Of a stretch of DNA of 64,000 nucleotides, positions 1 to 10,735 are shown piece after piece. Position 1 is the first letter of the stretch; each line of letters starts with the position of its first letter. The stretch spans positions 5,157,887-5,221,886 of the forward strand of contig NC_079418.1 of assembly GCF_026213295.1 (NCBI RefSeq). The letters run 5' to 3'. Made by a program: the position numbers and the translations under genes. A model generated the notes under the pieces. That model had not been told where the DNA came from and ran no database searches. It worked only from the letters and a program-made list of their open reading frames with translations. The stretch is from Gadus chalcogrammus (lineage: Eukaryota; Chordata; Actinopteri; Gadiformes; Gadidae).

Positions 1-1221
1 CATGATAAAAAACATCGAATAGATTGGTCAAATTCAAAACAGTTTGTCCGCTAAAGCCAATCAAATTTAACCGCCAAGTTGCCAAACCGGAAGTAAGCCC
101 ATATCTCAGAAGCCCTTTGACCTATCATAACCAACCTTGGTAGAGAGACCCATGACCGCATCACGGTGACACTGAATGAATTTGGTGACCCTTGACCTCT
201 AGGTGGCGCTGTTATTAATGTCGATGTGTTTTGACTCCTCTCTCTTCACATGAGTACATTTAAAACTTATTTTCAATGTCTGGTGATACTATCAGACCTC
301 CCCATATAGCTCATATATTACGTCTTGCAGAAATATCCGCGACAGCCAATGATATTCGAGCGCGAAGCCGGAAAACCGGAAACATGCCAATATCTCTGCA
401 GCCCTTTGACATATCATAACCAAACTTGATACATTGACCCATAACATAATCATGGGGACACTCAAAGAATTTGGTGACCATTGACCGCTAGGGGGCGCTA
501 TAATTAATGAAGACGTGTTTTAACTCCTCTCTCTTCACATGAGTACATTTCAAACTTATTTTCAATGTCTGATGATACTGTCAGACCTACTAATATAGCA
601 TATAAATTATTTCTCATTGCAACATCAGAACTTGGCCGCCATGTTGAAAGTTGTCAAAATCAGTTGTAAATTCCCACAGGCCACAAATTATGTCCAATCT
701 TCATGAAACTCTGCATATATGATCTTCAGACCAAGCTGAACTAATGTGTTAAACAGCTTTCTCAAATTCAAAACCGTTTGGCCGTGACAGGCAATCAAAC
801 TTGACGGCGCTCATTAATGGGTAGACACTGCACTCGTGTGGCGATAAGCGGTACTTAATGTATAATGCAACAATGACTATATTTACCATTCCGCTCACTT
901 AAAATATAAACTGCAATTCCCACTGGATCAGATGCTTCACGAACCACCTCCAGAAGGGATGCTTGTTTACATGGTGTCTCTTTTAGGGATATTGTTCCGA
1001 ATACCCCTATGTATTTGTGACATTTGTTCTGTCAGGCAGACTGCATTGCGCCCTTACCTCTAGGTGGGGTCCTTTTCCCATTTACTCATCCCACCGGCTG
1101 TCGGTATTGCCGATTTCCGAGGCGGTCGTCATGTAGCCCCCTGGCCGATTGCGTCCATCCGGCAGAATAAGCCTACCGAGTCCGATTATGCTTGACACCC
1201 ACATTGCTGCTCGCAGCTATA
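1..1221 (+). repeat. Family A unit U0 (left-truncated by window edge)
   Basis: This is a long-tail unit of the subtype with degenerate CCGCCAAGTTGCC at the hairpin site. Positions 1-1080 match 1740-2819 almost without difference, sharing private variants such as GATTGGTCAA and AAACATGCCAAT. A DR1-like motif lies at 186-198, with CTCF-like cores around 196-210 and 486-500. Confidence 0.9.
201..778 (+). repeat. Internal 289-bp duplication of the family A body
   Basis: Two diverged copies follow each other. AGGTGGCGCT at 201 corresponds to AGGGGGCGCT at 490, and CCCTTTGACCTATCATAACC near 113 to CCCTTTGACATATCATAACC near 402. Each carries a DR1-like site, a CTCF-like core and the CTTCACATGAGTACATTT block. 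The same pair occurs in all complete A units except U14. Confidence 0.85.
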
Positions 1222-1235
1222 TTTGGGTGTCAAGC
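1190..1235 (+). other. Unit-unit junction of family A: nested inverted repeats
   Basis: The outer arms are GCTTGACACCC (1190-1200) and GGGTGTCAAGC (1225-1235). Inside is the terminal hairpin GCTGC-TC-GCAGC (1206-1217), then TATATTT. The left arm belongs to the end of one unit and the right arm to the start of the next. Confidence 0.85.
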
Positions 1236-1331
1236 AACTATGTTGCGAGACAACCTATTGTTATTGTACGAATTCTTATTGGGTGTCAAGCAACTTTGTT
1301 GCGAGACAACCTATTGTTATTGTACGAATTC

Positions 1332-1336
<5 letters not shown>
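1225..1336 (+). repeat. A-type 5' hairpin module, two copies
   Basis: Each copy of about 56 bp has arms GGGTGTCAAGCAAC and GTTGCGAGACAACC around TAT, followed by CTATTGTTATTGTACG and AATTCTTATT. The first 11 bases (1225-1235) are the exact reverse complement of GCTTGACACCC at 1190-1200, just before the preceding terminus. Confidence 0.88.
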
Positions 1337-1362
<26 letters not shown>

Positions 1363-1611
1363 GCTGCCATTGGAGTCAATGGTAGCCCATAGAACCGCTT
1401 GGCGAAAAGTTGTGAAATTTGGCACACTGGTTCAGGACAGCCCCATTAGCCCATTAAGCCAATCTCAGGTCGCTAGCCCTACAGCTCTAGCGCCACCAAC
1501 AGGTCAAAGTTGGGCATGCATTCATGTTCATAACTTTCGACCTATTCGACCAATATTCACAAACCAGGTATCATTGGATTCCTTGAACCAAGCCCAGTTC
1601 AACACACCCTA

Positions 1612-1651
1612 TGACGTCATTGTGCCATGACGTATATTTCCGCCATCTTGG
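1612..1651 (+). promoter_or_regulatory. CRE plus YY1 motif cluster (type example, one per A unit)
   Basis: The palindromic cAMP-response element TGACGTCA (1612-1619) is followed by a half-site TGACGTA and by CCGCCATCTTGG (1640-1651), the reverse of a strong YY1 match (CCAAGATGGCGG). The CRE recurs intact at 3222, 4534, 5775, 8050, 9393, 11058, 12727, 13993, 16315, 17624, 18927, 21331, 22629, 24616, 26889, 28617, 30410, 32899, 34689 and 35930. Binding is unproven. Confidence 0.55.
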
Positions 1652-2961
1652 TTTATGTCAAAAACCTTCAAAATGCTACTTCTATCACAAATCTTGTCCA
1701 ATCATCTCGAATCTTGACACACATGATCTTCTGGCCATGCATGATAAAAAACATCGAATAGATTGGTCAAATTCAAAACAGTTTGTCCGCTAAAGCCAAT
1801 CAAATTTAACCGCCAAGTTGCCAAACCGGAAGTAAGCCCATATCTCAGAAGCCCTTTGACCTATCATAACCAACCTTGGTAGAGAGACCCATGACCGCAT
1901 CACGGTGACACTGAATGAATTTGGTGACCCTTGACCTCTAGGTGGCGCTGTTATTAATGTCGATGTGTTTTGACTCCTCTCTCTTCACATGAGTACATTT
2001 AAAACTTATTTTCAATGTCTGGTGATACTATCAGACCTCCCCATATAGCTCATATATTACGTCTTGCAGAAATATCCGCGACAGCCAATGATATTCGAGC
2101 GCGAAGCCGGAAAACCGGAAACATGCCAATATCTCTGCAGCCCTTTGACATATCATAACCAAACTTGATACATTGACCCATAACATAATCATGGGGACAC
2201 TCAAAGAATTTGGTGACCATTGACCGCTAGGGGGCGCTATAATTAATGAAGACGTGTTTTAACTCCTCTCTCTTCACATGAGTACATTTCAAACTTATTT
2301 TCAATGTCTGATGATACTGTCAGACCTACTAATATAGCATATAAATTATTTCTCATTGCAACATCAGAACTTGGCCGCCATGTTGAAAGTTGTCAAAATC
2401 AGTTGTAAATTCCCACAGGCCACAAATTATGTCCAATCTTCATGAAACTCTGCATATATGATCTTCAGACCAAGCTGAACTAATGTGTTAAACAGCTTTC
2501 TCAAATTCAAAACCGTTTGGCCGTGACAGGCAATCAAACTTGACGGCGCTCATTAATGGGTAGACACTGCACTCGTGTGGCGATAAGCGGTACTTAATGT
2601 ATAATGCAACAATGACTATATTTACCATTCCGCTCACTTAAAATATAAACTGCAATTCCCACTGGATCAGATGCTTCACGAACCACCTCCAGAAGGGATG
2701 CTTGTTTACATGGTGTCTCTTTTAGGGATATTGTTCCGAATACCCCTATGTATTTGTGACATTTGTTCTGTCAGGCAGACTGCATTGCGCCCTTACCTCT
2801 AGGTGGGGTCCTTTTTCCCATTTACTCATCCCACCGGCTGTCGGTATTGCCGATTTCCGAGGCGGTCGTCATGTAGCCCCCAGGCCAATTGCGTCAATCC
2901 GGCTGAATTAGCCTACCGAGTCCGATTATGCTTGACACCCACATTGCTGCTCGCAGCTATA

Positions 2962-4199
2962 TTTATTATTATCCTTCAATGGGAGTCAATGGCAGCCCAT
3001 AGAACCGCTTGGCGAAAAGTTGTGAAATTTGGCACACTTGTTCACGACAGCCCCATTAGCCCATTAGGCCAATCTCAGGTCGCTAGCCCTACAGCTCTAG
3101 CGCCACCAACAGGTCAAAGTTGGACATGCATTCATGTTCATAACTTTCGACCTATTCGACCAATTTTCACAAACCGGGTATCATTGGATTCCTTGAACCA
3201 AGCCCAGTTCAACACATCCTATGACGTCATTGCGCCATGACGTATATGTCCGCCATCTTGGTTTATGTCAAAAACCTTCAAAATGCTACTCCTATCACAA
3301 ATCTTGTCCAATCATCTCGAAACTTGGCAGACATGATCTTCTGGCCATCCTTGATGAAAAACATCGAATAGATTTGTCAAATTCAAAACCGTTTGCCCGC
3401 AAAAGCCAATCAAATTTGGCGGCAAAGCCGCCAAACAGGAAGTGAGCCGATTTCTCAGCATCCCTTTAACATATCATAACCAGACTTGGTATATAGAACC
3501 ATGGCCTCATAAAGGTGACACTGATTTAATTTGGTGACCTTTGACCTGTAGGGGGCGCTGTTATTAATGTCGATGTGTTTTGACTTCTTTCTCTTCACAT
3601 GAGTACATTTACAACTTATTTTCAATGTCTGGTGATACTATCAGACCTCCCCGTATAGCTAGTATATTATAACTTGCACAAATATCCGCGACAGCCAATG
3701 ATATTCAACCGCGAAGCCGCCAAACTGGAAAAACGCCAATATCTCAGCATCCCTTGGACAAATCATAACCAAACTTGATACATAGACCCATAACATTATT
3801 ATGGGGACACTCAATGAATTTGGTGACCATTGACCTCTAGGGGGCGCTATAATTAATGAAGACGTGTTTTAACTCCTCTCTCTTCACATGAGTACATTTT
3901 AAACTTATTTTCAATGTTTAATGATACTGTCAGACCTCCCCATATATCTTGTAAATTATTTTGTTGATATTGTTCTGAATACCCCTATGTATTTGTGACA
4001 TTTGTTCTGTCAGGCAGACTGCATTGCGCCCTTACCTCTAGGTGGGGTCCTTTTCCCATTTACTCATCCCACCGGCTGTCGGTATTGCCGATTTCCGAGG
4101 CGGTCGTCATGTAGCCCCCTGGCCGATTGCGTCCATCCGGCAGAATAAGCCTACCGAGTCCGATTATGCTTGACACCCACATTGCTGCTCGCAGCTATA
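2962..4199 (+). repeat. Family A unit U2 (1238 bp, no module, short tail)
   Basis: The 5' module is absent; the microsatellite leads directly into a diverged head (CCTTCAATGGGAGTC). About 330 bp of tail is missing, with the junction near 3960 where TTTTGTTGATATTG replaces the usual approach to the GATATTGTTC block. A perfect DR1 (TGACCT-T-TGACCT) lies at 3535-3547. Confidence 0.87.
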
Positions 4200-4253
4200 T
4201 TTGGGTGTCAAGCAACTATGTTGCGAGACAACCTATTGTTATTGTACGAATTC

Positions 4254-4284
<31 letters not shown>

Positions 4285-5511
4285 GCTGCCATTGGAGTCA
4301 ATGGCAGCCCATAGAACCGCTTGGCGAAAAGTTGTGAAATTTGGCACACTTGTTCAGGACTGCCCCATTAGCCCATTAAGCCAATCTAAGGTCGCTAGCC
4401 CAACAGCTCTAGCGCCACCAACAGGTCAAAGTTGGGCATGCATTCATGTACATAACTTTTGACCTATTCGACCAATTTTCACAAACCAGGTATCATTGGA
4501 TTCCTTGAACCAAGCCCAGTTCAACAAACCCTATGACGTCATTGCGCCATGACGTATATGTCCGCCATCTTGGTTTATGTCAAAAACCTTCAAAATGCTA
4601 CTCCTATCACAAATCTTGTCCAATCATCTCGAAACTTGGCACACATGATCTTCTGGCCATCCTTGATGAAAAACATCGAATAGATTTGTCAAATTCAAAA
4701 CCGTTTGCCCGCTAAAGCCAATCAAATTTGGCGGCGAAGCCGCCAAACAGGAAGTGAGCCGATTTCTCAGCATCCCTTTGACATATCATAACCAGACTTG
4801 GTATATAGACCCATGGCCTCATAAAGGTGACACTGATTTAATTTGGTGACCTTTGACCTGTAGGGGGCGCTGTTATTAATGTCCATGTGTTTTGACCTCT
4901 TTCCCTTCACATGAGTACATTTACAACTTATTTTCAATGTCTGGTGATACTATCAGACCTCCCCGTATAGCTAGTATATTATAACTTGCACAAATATCCG
5001 CGACAGCCAATGATATTCAACTGCGAAGCCGCCAAACTGGAAAAACGCCAATATCTCAGTATCCCTTGGACAAATCATAACCAAACTTGATACCTAGACC
5101 CATAACATCATTATGGGGACACTCAATGAATTTGGTGACCATTGACCTCTAGGGGGCGCTATAATTAATGAAGACGTGTTTTAACTCCTCTCTCTTCACA
5201 TGAGTACATTTCAAACTTATTATCAATGTTTAATGATACTGTCAGACCTCCCCATATATCTTGTAAATTATTTTGTTGATATTGTTCCGAATACCCCTAT
5301 GTATTTGTGACATTTGTTCTGTCAGGCAGACTGCATTGCCCCCTTACCTCTAGGTGGGGTCCTTTTCCCATTTACTCATCCCACCGGCTGTCGGTATTGC
5401 CGATTTCCGAGGCGGTCGTCATGTAGCCCCCTGGCCGATTGCGTCCATCCGGCAGAATAAGCCTACCGAGTCCGATTATGCTTGACACCCACATTGCTGC
5501 TCGCAGCTATA
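4200..5511 (+). repeat. Family A unit U3 (1312 bp, one module, short tail)
   Basis: One module starts at 4203. A perfect inverted repeat (TTTGGCGGC arms) lies at 4727-4747 and a perfect DR1 at 4847-4859. Private variants (GTCCATGTGTTTTGACCTC near 4881, CTTGATACCTAGACC near 5086) are shared only with U20, about 30 kb away. Confidence 0.88.
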
Positions 5512-5967
5512 TTTATTATTATTATGCTGCCATTGGAGTCAATGGCAGCCCATAGAACCGCTTGGCGAAAAGTTGTGAAATTTGGCACACTGGTTCAGGA
5601 CTGCCCCATTAGCCCATTAAGCCAATCTCAGGTCGCTAGCCCAACAGCTCTAGCGCCACCAACAGGTCAAAGTTGGGCATGCATTCATGTTCATAACTTT
5701 CGACCTATTCGACCAATATTCACAAACCAGGTATCATTGGATTCCTTGAACCAAGCCCAGTTCAACACACCCTATGACGTCATTGTGCCATGACGTATAT
5801 TTCCGCCATCTTGGTTTATGTCAAAAACCTTCAAAATGCTACTTCTATCACAAATCTTGTCCAATCATCTCGAAACTTGGCACACATGATCTTCTGGCCA
5901 TGCTTGATAAAAAACATTGAATAGATTTGTCAAATTCAAAATCGTTTGTCCGCTAAAGCCAATCAAA

Positions 5968-5988
5968 TTTGGCGGCGAAGCCGCCAAA
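5968..5988. other. Perfect 9-bp inverted repeat with E2F-like arms (type example)
   Basis: TTTGGCGGC, loop GAA, then GCCGCCAAA. Each arm resembles an E2F half-site. Perfect copies also lie at 4727-4747, 14186-14206 (loop GTA), 24809-24829 and 34882-34902; other A units have one damaged arm. Confidence 0.6.
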
Positions 5989-6087
5989 CCGGATGTAAGC
6001 CAATATCTCAACAGCCCTTTGACATATCATAACCAACCTTGGTATATAGACCCAAGCCCCCATAAAGCTGACACTGAATGAATTTGG

Positions 6088-6112
6088 TGACCTTTGACCT
6101 CTAGGGGGCGCT
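6088..6112 (+). promoter_or_regulatory. Perfect DR1 half-site pair abutting a CTCF-like core (type example)
   Basis: TGACCT-T-TGACCT at 6088-6100 is a perfect direct repeat with one spacer base (AGGTCA half-sites on the other strand), the class used by RXR, PPAR, HNF4 and COUP-TF. It runs straight into CTAGGGGGCGCT, a near match to the CTCF core. Perfect copies also start at 3535, 4847, 8363, 13040, 16628, 17937, 19240, 21644, 24929 and 35002. Confidence 0.5.
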
Positions 6113-6592
6113 GTTATTAATGTCGATGTGTTTTGACTCCTCCCTCTTCACATGAGTACATTTAAAAATTATTTTCAATGTCTGGTGATACTATCAGACC
6201 TCCCCGTATAGCGAGTATATTATTTTTGCAGAAATATCCGCGGCAGCTAATGATATTCGACCGCGAAGCCGCCAAACCGGAAACACGCCAATATCTCAGC
6301 AGCCCTTTGACATATCATAACCAAACTTGATACATAGACCCATAACATCATCAGGGGGACACTCAATGAATTTGGTGACCATTGATCTATAGGGGGCGCT
6401 ATAATTACTGAAGACGTGTTTTAACTTCTCTCTCTTCACATGAGTACATTTCAAACTTATTTTTAATGTCTGAGGATACTGCCAGACCTCCTTATGTAGC
6501 TTATGAATTATTTCTCATTGCATCAGAACTTGGCCGCCATGTTGCAAGTTGTCAAAATCAGTTGAAAATTTCCACAGGCCACAAATTATGTC

Positions 6593-7251
6593 TGTGTTGT
6601 CTCTCCTGGCACTCATTTAATATTCTTACATTGATTTCTTAAATATGTATATGTAAAAACGGATGTGAATAATTACTTTACAGTTAAAATAAGCCAATGT
6701 ATAAATTCATATTATTTTGCCGTTTTAGGTTTGTTATTATTTCACTTCCGGTTTAGTCACTTCCTGTGACGTCATTTCCTGTTAAAAATCGTACCTCTGT
6801 AGAAGGAATGGCAGACATGTGCATCTTCTGATTGTAATCCGCTAGCATCCACATGAAAGCATCTAAGAGGCAATGCCGTAAGTTTGTTTAATCAATGCAA
6901 GACATGTTTAAGATAATATATTAGAGTGGATTTAGTTAAAAATAATGTTTGATGTGTTGTTAAAAACGTTTTGGTTAGCAATTGTGTACAAACTAAAATC
7001 AATGCAATTGGCATCAGAATGTCTTCATGCAGTGTTAGACAGTTTATATTATTATTTACAACTATGTACAACATGCTGTTTAGTCAAATGTACATTCAGT
7101 ATCTTTGTATTCTTTTATTTGCAGTTTTCACCGTCTGTTAATGAGGAATTGTGACAGTAAATGGTCAACCTTACTACGACTCTGTCTTCATTGGCTACGG
7201 TTTAACTCGGTGTTAAGTCAGGGTTACAACACACTGCACGAGAACACTACA
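6593..7251. mobile_element. Solo-LTR-like insert, copy 1 (in U4)
   Basis: The insert starts TGTGTTGTC, ends CACTACA, and is flanked by ATGTC at 6588-6592 and 7252-7256. Insert-free units read AATTATGTCCAATC here, so ATGTC is a 5-bp target duplication. TG...CA ends plus a 5-bp duplication are characteristic of LTR retroelements, and no internal coding region is present, hence solo LTR. It carries an ETS-CRE-ETS cluster (6744-6781) and a GTAAGT...TTTGCAG segment (6878-7124). I see no AATAAA, which weakens the LTR reading; a short DNA transposon or a captured promoter-exon-intron fragment are alternatives. Element strand is unknown. Confidence 0.7.
6744..6781 (+). promoter_or_regulatory. ETS-ETS-CRE-ETS promoter-like cluster in the insert
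   Basis: In order: ACTTCCGG (6744-6751), ACTTCCTG (6759-6766), palindromic TGACGTCA (6767-6774), then TTTCCTG (6775-6781). Such clusters are typical of TATA-less promoters and of some LTR U3 regions. About 95 bp downstream is a GTAAGT donor-like site. Confidence 0.5.
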
Positions 7252-7786
7252 ATGTCCAATCTTCATAGAACTTGGCCTATATGATCTTCCGACCAAGCTG
7301 AACAGATGTATCAAACCGCTTTCTCAAATTCAAAACCGTTTGGCCGTGACAGCCAATCAAACTTGACAACGCTCATTAATGGGTAGACACTGCACTCGTG
7401 TGGCGACAAGCGGTACTTAATGCATAATGCAACAATGACTCTATTAACCATTCCGCCCGCTTACGATATAAACTGCAATACCCACTGGATTAGATGCTTC
7501 ACGAACCACCTCCAGAACGGATACTTGTTTACATTGTGTCTCTTTTAGAGATATTGTTCCGAATACCCCTATGTATTTGTGACATTTGTTCTGTCAGGCA
7601 GGCTGTATTGCGCCCATACCTCTAGGTGGGGTCATTTTCCCACATAATGCTCATCCCACCGGCTGTCGGTATTGCCGATTTCCGAGACGGTCGTCATGTA
7701 GCCCCCTGGCCAATTGCGTCCATCAGGCAGAATTAGCCTACCGAGTCCGATTATGCTTGACACCCACATTGCTGCTCGCAGCTATA

Positions 7787-9122
7787 TTTATTATTATTAT
7801 GCTGCCATTGGAGTCAATGGTAGCCCATAGAACCGCTTGGCGAAAAGTTGTGAAATTTGGCACACTGGTTCAGGACAGCCCCATTAGCCCATTAAGCCAA
7901 TCTCAGGTCGCTAGCCCAACAGCTCTAGCGCCACCAACAGGTCAAAGTTGGACATGCATTCATGTTCATAACTTTCGACCCATTCGACCAATATTCACAA
8001 ACCAGGTATCATTTGATTCCTTGAACCAAGCCCTGTTCAACAAACCCTATGACGTCATTGCGCCATGACGTATATTTCCGCCATCTTGGTTTATGTCAAA
8101 AACCATCAAAATGCTACTTCTATCACAAATCTTGTCCAATCATCTCGAAACTTGGCACACATGATCTTCTAGCCATCCTTGATGAAAAACATCGAATAGA
8201 TTTGTCAAATTCAAAACTCTTTGCCCGCTCAAGCCAATCAAATTTGGCGGCGAAGCCGCTAAACAGGAAGTGAGCCGATTTCTCAGCATCCCTTAGAAAT
8301 ATCATAACCAGACTTGGTATATAGACCCATGGCCTCATAAAGGTGACACTGATTGAATGTGGTGACCTTTGACCTCTAGGTGGCGCTGTTATTAATGTTG
8401 ATGTGTTTTGACTCCTTTCTCTTCACATGAGTACATTTAAAACTTATTTTCAATGTCTGGTGATACTATCAGACCTCCCAGTATAGCTAGTATATTATTT
8501 CTTGCAGAAATATCCGCGACAGCCAATGATATTCGACCGCGAAGCCGCCAAACCGGAAACACGCCTATATCTCAGCAGCCCTTTGACATATCATAACCGG
8601 ACTTGATACATAGACCCATAACATTATCATGGGGACACTCAATGAATTTGGTGACCATTGACCTCTAGGGGGCGCTATAATTAATGAAGACGTGTTTTAA
8701 CTCCTCTCTCTTCACATGAGTACATTTCAAACTTATTTTCAATGTCTGATGATACTGTCAGACCTACTCATATAGCTTATAAATTATTTCTCATTGCAAC
8801 ATCAGAACTTGGCCGCCATGTTGAAAGTTGTCAAAATCAGTTGAAAATTTCAACAGGCCACAAATTATGTCCAATCTTCATGAAACTTGGCAAATATGAT
8901 CTTCCGACCAAGCTGAACAAATGTGTCAAACCGCTTTCTCAAATTCAAAACTGTTTGGCCGTGACAGGGGTCCTTTTCCCATTTACTCATCCCACCGGCT
9001 GTCGGTATTGCCGATTTCCGAGGCGGTCGTCATGTAGCCCCCTGGCCAAATGCGTCCATCCGGCAGAATTAGCCTACCGAGTCCGATTATGCTTGACACC
9101 CACATTGCTGCTCGCAGCTATA
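7787..9122 (+). repeat. Family A unit U5 (1336 bp, deletion-chimeric tail)
   Basis: No module. The inverted repeat is broken in one arm (GCCGCTAAAC). A perfect DR1 lies at 8363-8375. Near 8964-8970 the sequence jumps from GGCCGTGACA straight to GGGGTCCTTTTCCC, deleting roughly 270-300 bp. This deletion differs from the junction used by the other short units. Confidence 0.87.
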
Positions 9123-10735
9123 TTTATTATTATTATGCTGCCATTGGAGTCAATGGTAGCCCATAGAACCGCTTGGCGAAAAGTTGTGAAATTTGGCACA
9201 CTGGTTCAGGACAGCCCCATTAGCCCATTCAGCCATTAAGCCATCTCAGGTCGCTAGCCCAACAGCTCTAGCGCCACCAACAGGTCAAAGTCGGGCATGC
9301 ATTCATGTTCATAACTTTCGACCTATTCGACCAATATTCACAAACCAGGTATCATTGGATTCCTTGAACCAAGCCCAGTTCAACACACCCTATGACGTCA
9401 TTGTGCCATGACGTATATTTCCGCCATCTTGGTTTATGTCAAAAACCTTCAAAATGCTACTTCTATCACAAATCTTGTCCAATCATCTCGAAACTTGGCA
9501 CACATGATCTTCTGGCCATGCTTGATAAAAAACATCGAATAGATTTGTCAAATTCAAAACCGTTTGTCCGCTAAAGCCAATCAAATTTAACCGCCAAGTT
9601 GCCAAACCGGAAGTAAGCCCATATCTCAGAAGCCCTTTGACCTATCATAACCAACCTTGGTAGAGAGACCCATGACCGCATCACGGTGACACTGAATGAA
9701 TTTGGTGCCCCTTGACCTCTAGGTGGCGCTGTTATTAATGTCGATGTGTTTTGACTCCTCTCTCTTCACATGAGTACATTTAAAACTTATTTTCAATGTC
9801 TGGTGATACTATCAGACCTCCCAGTATAGCTAGTATATTATTTCTTGCAGAAATATCCGCGACAGCCAATGATATTCGACCGCGAAGCCGCCAAACCGGA
9901 AACACGCCTATATCTCAGCAGCCCTTTGACATATCATAACCGGACTTGATACATAGACCCATAACATTATCATGGGGACACTCAATGAATTTGGTGACCA
10001 TTGACCTCTAGGGGGCGCTATAATTAATGAAGACGTGTTTTAACTCCTCTCTCTTCACATGAGTACATTTCAAACTTATTTTCAATGTTTAATGATACTG
10101 CCAGACCTCCTTATATAGCTTATAAATAATTTTTTATTGCAACATCAGAACTTGGCCGCCATGTTGAAAGTTGTCAAAATCAGTTGTAAATTCCCACAGG
10201 CCACAAATTATGTCCAATCTTCATGAAACTCTGCATATATGATCTTCAGACCAAGCTGAACTAATGTGTTAAACAGCTTTCTCAAATTCAAAACCGTTTG
10301 GCCGTGACAGGCAATCAAACTTGACGGCGCTCATTAATGGGTAGACACTGCACTCGTGTGGCGATAAGCGGTACTTAATGCAACAATGACTATATTTACC
10401 ATTCCGCCCACTTAAAATATAAACTGCAATTCCCACTGGATCAGATGCTTCACGAACCACCTCCAGAAGGGATGCTTGTTTACATGGTGTCTCTTTTAGG
10501 GATATTGTTCCGAATACCCCTATGTATTTGTGACATTTGTTCTGTCAGGCAGACTGCATTGCGCCCTTACCTCTAGGTGGGGTCCTTTTTCCCATTTACT
10601 CATCCCACCGGCTGTCGGTATTGCCGATTTCCGAGGCGGTCGTCATGTAGCCCCCTGGCCAAATGCGTCCATCCGGCAGAATTAGCCTACCGAGTCCGAT
10701 TATGCTTGACACCCACATTGCTGCTCGCAGCTATA
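9123..10735 (+). repeat. Family A unit U6 (1613 bp, no module, long tail)
   Basis: Full long tail. Near 9229-9246 a local rearrangement (CATTCAGCCATTAAGCC) replaces the usual CATTAAGCCAATC. The first DR1-like site is degraded (GGTGCCCCTTGACC). Its second internal repeat resembles that of U5, suggesting exchange between neighbours. Confidence 0.87.

Larger units (their letters stand above)
1222..2961 (+). repeat. Family A unit U1 (1740 bp, two hairpin modules)
   Basis: Two A-type modules start at 1225 and 1281, followed by an ATT tract at about 1332-1362. The full long tail is present. The second module differs from the first by one visible substitution (CAACTTTGTT for CAACTATGTT). It is the tandem partner of U0. 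A CRE lies at 1612-1619 and a YY1 motif at 1640-1651. Confidence 0.9.
5512..7786 (+). repeat. Family A unit U4 (2275 bp, carries insert copy 1)
   Basis: There is no 5' module. The hairpin lies at 5968-5988 and a perfect DR1 abuts a CTCF-like core at 6088-6112. The LTR-like insert occupies 6593-7251; after it the normal tail resumes at ATGTCCAATCTTC. The tail differs from the insert-free long tail (CATTTTCCCACATAATGCTC near 7632). Confidence 0.88.

Noticed and set aside
6945..7154. A 69-codon frame repeated in each LTR-like insert, with a 60-67-codon frame on the other strand
   Set aside because: It overlaps the intron-like segment, has no recognisable domain, and is kept only because the inserts are recent copies.
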